Below, in pieces: positions 56,601 through 64,000 of a DNA stretch of 64,000 nt (position 1 is the stretch's first letter; each line of letters opens with the position of its first letter). The notes beneath the pieces are model-generated. The model was not told where the DNA came from, did no database searches, and saw nothing but the letters and a program-made list of their open reading frames with translations. This DNA comes from Aphrocallistes beatrix (Eukaryota > Porifera > Hexactinellida > Sceptrulophora > Aphrocallistidae), in NCBI GenBank assembly GCA_963281255.1, contig OY725489.1:3968001-4032000 (forward strand), written 5' to 3'. The position numbers were made by a program, and so were the translations under genes.

Positions 56601-59600
56601 CTGTATTTGGTACGATTTCGTTGTAGAATAGATTTTATGGTAACTTTAAACTTGTGCATAGCCTACTCTAATAATGCCTCACAGTAAAAATAACCAAGGA
56701 TGCGGTTTTAGCCGAATGGATTAATACACGATTAGCCTAAATCGTTAACCATGTCGGATAGGCATTAAGAATGTATTACCAGCATATATAAACATGGTAT
56801 CAAAGTACATATATCCGTTGTCAAAATTGTCGTCATATCATTGCGCAACAGGTCATTTTAAGCACGATTTTGGCAATTTTATAAGCTGTTTTAAACCTAC
56901 TTCTAAATGTTATTAAGGTATAATTTTTGTGTAGAACAAAGATTAGTACGAGTTGATTTGAAAAAATTAGAATTTTTCAATGGAATGTTGTTACATTCCT
57001 ACGTTGCTATGGTAAAGCATTTTGATCAGTTTGAGCCATATCCTGCAAACTGTAAGAACTAGGTCTTCAAATTTGATCGTATTTGATAGGCAATTGGCTA
57101 CTTCCTATTAGGTAATAATACAATTTAAATTCACAGACTATAGAGTTATGCGACAATTTAGTGTTTTGATCACATTTTTAAATCAACCCATACCTAAAAA
57201 CTCGTTGAATTTAGAAGTTCGAGTTGTATTATCACCTAATAGGAAATAGTCAATTGCCTATCAAACACGATCAAATTAGAAAGACGTACATAGTTACTAC
57301 AGTTTGCACGAAATGGGCCAAACTGACCAAAATGATTTACCATAGCAACACAGGAATGTAACAACATTCCATTGAAAAATTCTAAATTTTTCAAATCAAC
57401 TCGACTAATCTTACGCAGTTAGAAGATCACCTAATTTGCAATAACCTTATCCATTAATGCAATCAGGGTTTAAGAAACGCATTATATATATTTAATATAT
57501 AACTAGTGCGCTTCGCTGCGGCTTGTGGATACTTTGTGTCCGCAGAACTTTCCAGAATTGGTTGGATAGAATATGTCTAATAGTTTAAAAGCATGATTAT
57601 ATTTGAATTAATGAAATATTAATGTGCTTAGACAGTTTTTCGTAGATTGATCTTAAATAAATGTGCAATCCTTTGGTCGATCCATCTTCGCACTTATGCA
57701 CTTTTCAGGAATAACATTTAACTAATTTTTCACATAGGGAATGCTTAAAAGATTTCCAATTGCTGCTGCACCTTCAAAACTTTTTTCTCCCATCATATAA
57801 ATATTTATAAATTCGATAATTATGCCATACAAATCACTAATAATTGTTAGAAAGGTAATTTCAATTTGAGCATATTATATATTTTGTATATACTATGTTA
57901 TTTTAAGTGTATTATAGATATTGAAATAGTATTTCATCCAATAATGGGAAAACCTGTATATAATTAGTACAAATCAATAGGCAATACAACAAAGGTCTCT
58001 ATATATGAGCAGGATTAAACATCATCGGGATCCAGGGATTAAAAAAAATAATCCAGCCCTGCATAGGCATCCCTCCCAAAAATATTTGATAGCATCTTGC
58101 TCCCCCTGTGATATTCAGGGCTGAATCCAACCCTGCTTGATATATATTTTCCCCGCCTCCGGTCAGATATATACTAGTCTTCAACTTTCTATAATATAAT
58201 GTTTTTCTATTAATAATGAACAAACAAACAAACATACAACAAATATACTATTTCTGATAGTAAAGCTTTTACTTTATACTGACAATTGGTCTTATTTAAG
58301 TGGCGATTCGAACAAATGACAACTTTTCGTATGCAGCTCTTCCTTTAAATTCACGATAAATTAGAGAGATCTATGATGCCATCATCCATGATGACCATTT
58401 TTTACCAACATGAAGTGATATTGTAGAGTATTATATTTGTAATTTATGCATAAATTTAATAGTGGCTGTGTCATTTATGTATCTAATGATTATGAGACAA
58501 TTCACTTGATTACTCCATTTAATAGATTACGAGCGCGCTTCGCTTGCTTCCTCTTCGCGACTGGGCATTGATTATTTATAAGGGAGATGACATCTAAATA
58601 TGTCTGTCTTACTGTTATAATCGATATCACTCGAAAAATCATCAAATTTCATTTTTGATAAATAATGATGACGTCATAACAGAGTGATGAGTCATCATTT
58701 TTGATGATATTAGTATTAATTGTGTAGAATATTAATATATATACATAATCTATTAAATTTCAGCCTTCTATCACCTAAAATGACCGAGTTATAACCGAAA
58801 AACAGAAATTTCTAATTATTAAAAAATGCGACAATGACGTCATAGTTCCATGATGAGTTATTATGAAATTTCGGACGGGACTGTTCATTGGTGACCGTTA
58901 TAGCAGGTTCGACTGTAGTTGATATTTGGTTTGTAACCAAATATCATTATTTGGTATTCGGTTGAGAACCAAATAATTTGGTCAACCGAATAATTTAGTC
59001 AATCAAATAATCTGGTCAACCACTAAATATATTTTTGTATTTGGTTGAAGCGGTTTCAACCTTGATATACACAAACATTAATCGAGTTTTAATTAATAGG
59101 AAGGATGTATTTTATGTTGTTCATTTTTTATAGCCGCAAAGTTGGAAGAAGACTTATCAAGTAAGTATTTGCTTTTCTATAACATATATATTCTTTTACA
59201 ATTTATACATAGACTAAATAAATTTTGGAAATATGCAACAAGAGAATAGCTTTCAACTGTTGACCTAGGGCATATTTAGGAGTGTAGATCTCGAAATCAT
59301 AATTTGAAAATTTTTGGTAAATATTTATACTCTCTACTCACCTAATTTGCAGGGAATTGGGTTTAATCTTCACGCTGTCTCTAGCAGAATTCAGATTCAA
59401 ATCCATAAGAAAATATGGTAGTTGTCCTTTTACAATATTTCGAGCATGGTCATTAATATACTATATACAACGGTTATAAGTATTGCACTACTAACAAATC
59501 ACTTCTACCAAAATTATTAAAAAGATTAACAACATTGATTAAAAATTTTAAATACTAACAAAATTAGGGAAAAGACTAATAAAATTAATATAAAGTCTAA

Positions 59601-61345
59601 AACAAATCTAAATCTAAATTGTTAAATATCTCACAAATCATTATACAAAAGCAGAATACTGATAGTTGGTTGGCAATCGTTCATTTTCAACCTTGATAGA
59701 TATATAGAGATCGAATTCTCGAACATTTTGAGTTTTGAACTGAGAGAATTATATCCTTGTTACTTCTGCCATCGAGTGCAATAAAATAATCCGATAATTA
59801 GAACAAACATGTACTCGAAAAGTATCAATCGTATATTATAGTATATATGCGTAAAACTACTAAAGCCCACCCTACACGATGCAACTTTGTTGCATGCAAA
59901 TGTTCCACACAACAAAGTTGCATGCAACCTTTCAATTCACACGATGCAACAAGTTGCTTGCAACAATTTTTCGTAGAGCATGGTTGCATGCAATATTGTT
60001 GCCTGAATTTTGTGCTTATTTAATAATTTTGATTCGATATACCTATTTGTGGAATCTTTTGTTTAAATTGAACTACTAATTACATCAAAATTATTCTGCA
60101 TTTTTACATAATGGTAAAAAAACGTATCGTCGTACCTGTCATTGCCCTCGCCCTTTTGAGAAAGCAATCAAGAAAAGCAAGCAGACTTTCTATTGTCTAT
60201 TTTAATGGCTTGATCGTATTTTTGATAATGCATATCGTATTCGTAATGATTAATACAAGCGCGCTTCGCTTGCTTGCGCTGCGCGGCTTGCGGACACTGT
60301 GTGTCCGCAGATTTACCCAGTGGGTGCTTGCGGATATTAGAGAAACAATACGTCGCTTTCTTGTTTTATAATGAGAACGCTGAATTGTCATTTGTCTACG
60401 GTTACATTAATGAAATCAGAACTGTAGCAGAAATTGTTTCGTGATAAATATAATTTACTTTGTATTAAGTCAACTAATCTGAATGTAAGCTCAATTTGAA
60501 TACACAAAGTTCACATTGCTAAAGATTATTATACTTAAATAATCAATTCCAGTCCATGTCGTTAAAAGTTATTTTATGATCGAATTGATTTATCGTAGCA
60601 TATAACACACTTTAATTGTTGTTAACGATCAAATTATACTCAAAATAGCAGTATTCAATCATTTATATATGAAATAGAATCGTGTGAATGGCATTATAAA
60701 AGGCTGATAATTGATTGGTTCACATAAACCAATGAATTTCAATCAAAAATAGTTCTTTTGATTGTATGCATAAGTCACTACTATTTTATACCAATGTATT
60801 TGCATTATAAAATAATCTAATTTGATTGGTCAGCACATTTTGTCACCTATCTCGGCGAGGTGTGAAAATTTCGCTTAGCTTTTCGAACTTAATCCTAGAT
60901 TCATCATTTGACACCTACATGCCAATTTTCGTATCTCTACGACTTCCCAATTCTTCAATCAATTCGGACAAACAAACAAACAAAAAACCCTAGAGTTTTA
61001 ATATAATTAATATAATTTTGATGCAGAATGTTGCATGAAAATAGAACATGTTCTATTTCCATGCAATACTCGACATACACGATGCAACTTTGTTTCATGC
61101 AACATTTGTTGCATGCAAAATACTACCATACACGATGCAACATTTGCATGCAACAAAGTTGCATCGTGTATGGTGGGCTTAACTAACAATATAGTGCTTG
61201 TATAAAAATATCATTCGTTCAATTGATTTTTCTAATTTATTGCAGATTTGGAATTGGGTCGACTTTCAGAACCCGAACCGAAGGTGATTCTAACTCTGGT
61301 TTATTGTGTGCGGGAAACAAGGCTTTTTGCAAGATATCCTTGTAA
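50616..61345 (+). CDS. Predicted multi-exon gene, all introns in phase 2
   Basis: Exons join in one frame: 50616-50818, 51295-51336 (or from 51301), 52016-52048, 52498-52626, 54554-54637, 59134-59160 and 61246-61345 (TAA). Donors are GTAAGT or GTGAGT, acceptors end in AG after pyrimidine-rich tracts, and every intron falls after the second codon base, so each internal exon can be skipped without losing frame. Exon 1 encodes MMAIQKEGEGGQRRREEREQ and further EQRRVER repeats, then LLEAIDTFMKISRLYF, a likely charged coiled coil. Exon 4 is Gln/His-rich (HHKYEHQKQHQHEHQH) then Gly-rich; exon 5 is a duplicated version of exon 4. The last exon encodes FGIGSTFRTRTEGDSNSG and LLCAGNKAFCKISL. About 205 residues, family unknown. 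A TATAAATA box 26 bp upstream of the ATG and AATAAA at 61586 fit. Introns hold many transposons. It could be over-assembled from unrelated exon-like pieces. Confidence 0.48.
51672..51752 (+). mobile_element. Helitron 3'-end fragment
   Basis: Degraded hairpin region (CCAGGCGCCCGC) and the tail GCGAAGCACGCTTG followed by T. Lies in the second intron of the predicted gene. Confidence 0.55.
51860..51950 (-). promoter_or_regulatory. Promoter-like module with TATA box and GAAA repeats
   Basis: On the reverse strand: CAAAAGTATAAATAGAG, then CCCCAATTCATTTTCACTTTC and a second TTTCATTTTCACTTTC. On the plus strand the motif is GAAAGTGAAAATGAAAG, repeated twice, close to the IRF-binding pattern GAAANNGAAA. 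A related module in the opposite orientation is at 46818-46890. Confidence 0.45.
52280..52626 (+). repeat. Exon-bearing duplicated module, copy 1
   Basis: Nearly identical to 54336-54637 from TGCATTCTAAATGTTGTG through TATATAAGGACCAGTCTCC to the splice acceptor and exon. It covers exon 4 plus about 220 bp of the intron before it. The exons then differ: copy 1 has extra ACACCAACA-type repeats. Confidence 0.88.
53266..53480 (-). mobile_element. Two Helitron 3'-end fragments
   Basis: 53266-53330 and 53391-53475 each carry the hairpin around CGGACACTTTGTGTCCG and the inverted tail; the second starts CAAGCGCGCTTCGCTTGC. The bodies between them are not family A. Confidence 0.65.
53680..53760. mobile_element. 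MITE family M relic
   Basis: Contains CAACCGAATGCCAAATAATG and AATTCGGTTGCAACCCTGAT, as at 49690-49805 and 58915-59067. Confidence 0.45.
54336..54637 (+). repeat. Exon-bearing duplicated module, copy 2
   Basis: Second copy of the module, with acceptor TTTTATCTAG, an 84-nt open exon and donor GTGAGT at 54638. The exon keeps the frame and phase of copy 1 despite being 45 nt shorter. Confidence 0.88.
54650..56577 (+). mobile_element. Kolobok-like TTAA element, complete non-coding copy D3
   Basis: TTAA at 54646-54649 and 56578-56581; ends GGATACCGCCC and GGGCGGTATCC. Length 1928 bp, no open frame of note. It shares its left 1.6 kb with D1 and its right 240 bp with the left part of D2. Inserted 8 bp after the donor dinucleotide context of the duplicated exon. 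Confidence 0.9.
56945..57412. mobile_element. Foldback element, family J
   Basis: The arms, starting TTTTTCAATGGAATGTTGTT on the left with its inverted counterpart AACAACATTCCATTGAAAAA on the right, fold over most of the length, with paired inner blocks CCTATTAGGTAATAATAC and its complement. Related to the self-complementary part of repeat I (2060-2400, 61670-62020). Confidence 0.75.
57413..58520. other. Intronic/intergenic, mostly unassigned
   Basis: Contains a short Helitron 3'-end relic (57505-57545; GTGCGCTTCGCTGCGGCTTG). The rest is AT-rich with nothing supported. Confidence 0.45.
58530..59105 (-). mobile_element. Short Helitron, family A, split by family M MITE
   Basis: Reverse strand starts TCCTTCCTATTAATTAAAAC at 59105 and ends CGAAGCGCGCTCG at 58530, with both TGACGTCA regions recognisable. 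The 3' hairpin is deleted (GCTTCCTCTTCGCGACTGGG). A family M MITE occupies about 58915-59067. Confidence 0.7.
59864..61179. mobile_element. Inverted-repeat element with TAA target, Harbinger-like
   Basis: Ends AGCCCACCCTACACGATGCA and TGCATCGTGTATGGTGGGCT; TAA at 59861-59863 and 61180-61182. Many internal TTGCATGCAA palindromes cluster near both ends. A 3-bp TAA/TTA target is typical of PIF/Harbinger. No transposase. A Helitron end (60253-60430) is nested inside. Confidence 0.75.
60253..60430 (-). mobile_element. Helitron 3'-end fragment, subfamily A2
   Basis: Inverted tail CAAGCGCGCTTCGCTTGC and hairpin, then a body that matches the reverse complement of 11112-11295 (GCTGAATTGTCATTTGTC, TTACATTAATGAAATC). 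Confidence 0.7.
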
Positions 61346-61465
61346 GAGCAAAGTGAAAGTGAGCATTTTCAGTTTGTAATGAATTGAATTTTCAGATGAA
61401 TTTGGGCATATGTGTTGTAAAATGAAAACATATGATGGTAACATGAATTGATAATTTCATCCAAT

Positions 61466-61496
61466 TTACCAACAATGGAAATTCCATTGTTGGTAA
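61466..61496. repeat. Near-perfect 31-bp palindrome
   Basis: TTACCAACAATGGAA, one base, then TTCCATTGTTGGTAA; 15-bp arms. It lies 120 bp beyond the predicted stop codon of the multi-exon gene and could be a 3' UTR hairpin. Confidence 0.8.
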
Positions 61497-61659
61497 TTTG
61501 CATTCAATGTGTTTGTAAATGCATGCTTCTCACATGGGATAGATCTAGTTTTTCAATTTTCAGTATTGATAATCACATTGACTAATAAATAAGATTAATT
61601 AATAATAAGCTATTGCTTTATTAGTCAAGGGAATTTTGGTAACGAGTTATTTGGCAATT

Positions 61660-62459
61660 TATTATATTGGTCACATTTGGTAACATGTCGAATAACTCGT
61701 GAACTATTCAATTTAGTCGTTGAAATTATATAACGCTTAATAGGAAGTAGTCTATTAGCTATTTGGAATTTTTTCATGGAATGTTACTACATTTCAGTGT
61801 AGCTATGGAGACGTAATTTGGTCAGTTGGGTATATTTGATAAATTGTCGAACATCTTATATAAACCATATAAACTATATTATTGCTTAATAGGAAGTAGT
61901 GGTCTATTCGCTATCAAAATTAATTTGAATGTGTAGCTATTGCAGTTTTAAGATATGACCCAACTGACCAAATTACGTTACCATAGCAACACTGGAATGT
62001 AGCAACATTCAATGAAAAAATTGTATAATACAAACCAAACACTTGGAAGTCCCCTTAAACGGCCTCTGAAAATCACTAAATTTGTCACAAATATAACAAT
62101 ATAACCTAATTATTAGCAACCAGTAAAACAATTATATCGCTGTGCATTTGCAGCCACTTTGGCCACCCCCCCCAGAAGAAATTACTAGCGCAGCCACCGA
62201 CCTCCTCTCTTGTTACATTGTCATAATCTCCTATATCCCCACTTCAATTTAACATACTGAACTAAACAAATTTGTTGCTAACACAAGTTGTTGCCTTACT
62301 AAATCTTTAATTGTTACAGATATTTAAGAATTCAAATTCACAACAGTATTTATTATTTTTATTCCTTGGATAATATGAGTACTAGCGACGTTACCACCTA
62401 CCACTTTGCAAATTGTAATGTTGATCATCTTCGGGGTCACTTCCAGTTATCCAGCAACG
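61660..62459. repeat. Repeat family I, right copy
   Basis: Diverged copy of 2080-2877, including the self-complementary block (GGAATGTTACTACATTTC against GAATGTAGCAACATTC) and the conserved block from 62040. Runs into the second 129-bp array. Confidence 0.7.
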
Positions 62460-62965
62460 GCTGGAAGAGTGATGTTTGAAATGCCGATTCCAAATACTTT
62501 ACCTTCACCTGCTGTTCGTTTGTCCGGTGAGTGGATTTTTTGATCCCATGATTCTGTTGTCAAGAAATGTTTACAATTATTTTATTTTCAGGAAAGTGTG
62601 ATGTTTGAAATGCCGATTCCAAATACTTTACCTTCACATGCTGTTCGTTAGTCCGGTGAGTGGATTTTTTGATCCCATGATTCTGTTGTTGAGAAATGTT
62701 TACAATTATATTATTTTCAGGAAAGTGTGATGTTTGAAATGCCGATTCCAAATACTTTACCTTCACATGCTGTTCGTTAGTCCGGTGAGTGGATTTTTTG
62801 ATCCCATGATTCTGTTGTCGAGAAATGTTTACAATTATATTATTTTCAGGAAAGTGTGATGTTTGAAATGCCGATTCCAAATATTTACCTTCACATGCTG
62901 TTCGTTAGTCCGGTGAGTGGTTTTTTTGATCCCATGATTCTGTTGTCGAGAAATGTTTACATTTG
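62460..62965. repeat. 129-bp tandem array, right locus
   Basis: About four units with acceptor-like TTATTTTCAG and donor-like CCGGTGAGTGG in each. The minus-strand frame encodes repeats with VKYLESAFQTSHFPENNI. Same unit length as the left locus but with different bases shared by all its copies, so each array has homogenised separately. Confidence 0.75.
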
Positions 62966-63155
62966 TAGGACTCCCGATAACTACGCAGAGGTTAACAATT
63001 GCTGCCAACTCTTCCAAAGGAGCAATGTCCACCTCGGTCCTTAAAACAACAGATTCCATCGGGAGTTCTTTGACCCTCGAGCCTGGTTGTAAAGATTTTT
63101 TTATCAGGATATCGGAAAATATTTATGATGCTTAATAACCAAACAGAAGACAAAT

Positions 63156-63355
63156 NNNNNNNNNNNNNNNNNNNNNNNNNNNNNNNNNNNNNNNNNNNNN
63201 NNNNNNNNNNNNNNNNNNNNNNNNNNNNNNNNNNNNNNNNNNNNNNNNNNNNNNNNNNNNNNNNNNNNNNNNNNNNNNNNNNNNNNNNNNNNNNNNNNNN
63301 NNNNNNNNNNNNNNNNNNNNNNNNNNNNNNNNNNNNNNNNNNNNNNNNNNNNNNN
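63156..63355. other. Assembly gap, 200 N
   Basis: Exactly 200 undetermined bases, a standard scaffolding spacer, so its true size is unknown and open frames crossing it are meaningless. Confidence 0.98.
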
Positions 63356-64000
63356 TCCCGGACTAAGCAGTGCCAACGTGAGGGGCGGTGATCCCCCTTG
63401 ACCTTTCGTTCTGCAAGATGTGTATTTTTGCTAATAATTATATTATTACTCGTACAATTCAACATTAACTTAATAACCCCATTAGTTAGCGCATTGTTCT
63501 CCATATAACCCAACAAAAATCCTGCGGACTTTTGTTGGGGGCAATGCGTCTTTTTCGATCCATTCTTTGGATTGCCTTTTTGTTTCTGGATCATAGTGAT
63601 AGATCATGTCTCACATCCCCTGTGAGTATCTCTGAAACAGCTCTAGAAGTGTGAAGAGGCAGTTGATAAATAGTAGTTTATTGATAGCTAGTAACACAGA
63701 TAAGAAATAATAGGATCAGTACTATACGCTAATTACTAGGTACTCCTATATACTTAGGTGTAGCTAGGCCTATCTGAAATAGCCGTGATTGGCCGCCCTA
63801 AACTTTTCACAGAAGTACCATTTGCAAATCTTTTAAGCATAATTTCACAAAAATCTACTCGGGACTTTTCTGCTCCAAAGTTAAGGAATGGGGGATCCAC
63901 CGGGCACACACCTTCCTGACATCAAGCTCTTTATGCAAAATATTGTTGATTGTCCCCGATGATAATTTAGTATCATGCTCTAACTGAGCGTACGTTACAT
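63356..64000. other. Intergenic, nothing recognised
   Basis: 645 bp after the gap with only short open frames and no repeat ends that I can match within the window. Confidence 0.5.

Noticed and set aside
62992-63594. 200-codon minus-strand ORF
   Set aside because: It runs through 200 N and has no supporting motif.

Overview
The window is eukaryotic DNA, almost certainly from an animal genome. It is AT-rich and gene-poor, it has GT-AG introns with GTAAGT/GTGAGT donors, and it is packed with animal-type DNA transposons. A run of exactly 200 N (63156-63355) is a scaffold gap. I cannot name the species. The transposon mix (Helitron with an OTU domain, TTAA-target elements with a PHD finger, a P-like transposase, a KRBA2/Ginger-like integrase, hAT and Tc1/mariner MITEs) fits a marine invertebrate. 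No tRNA, rRNA or CRISPR was seen.

Layout. 1-10.7 kb is a stack of nested elements: a TTAA-flanked Kolobok-like copy cut by a Tc1 remnant, a 129-bp tandem array, an hAT element with a perfect target duplication, a second Kolobok-like copy (4715-7644) with transposase/PHD remains, and a third TTAA element (7649-10681) holding a 22-bp minisatellite. 11-26 kb is mostly MITEs and short Helitrons, with one unexplained 205-codon ORF (18796-19413). 26-35.5 kb is dominated by an intact 1958-codon Helitron Rep/helicase/OTU gene. It is followed by a 77-bp tandem repeat, a six-micro-exon gene (33820-34583) and Helitron 3' ends. 36-38 kb is an integrase remnant. 41-43.5 kb holds a nearly intact Mutator-like transposase with a C-terminal PHD finger, broken by two frameshifts. 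46 kb has a P-element-like fragment. 50.6-61.3 kb holds a predicted seven-exon gene whose introns are full of transposons; one exon module is duplicated and a Kolobok-like element sits 8 bp past its splice donor. 61.6-63.1 kb repeats the 129-bp array seen near the left edge.

How parts relate. The short Helitrons scattered through the window share the 5' end TCCTTACTATTAAAACTCGA and a 3' hairpin with sequences flanking the autonomous Helitron, so that enzyme is the likely mobiliser. The two PHD-bearing transposases have the same order of domains, and the PHD ORF at 16.1 kb is an internally deleted relative of the one at 41-43.5 kb. The two micro-exon genes were assembled here by matching splice signals and reading frame; no homologue was recognised for either.
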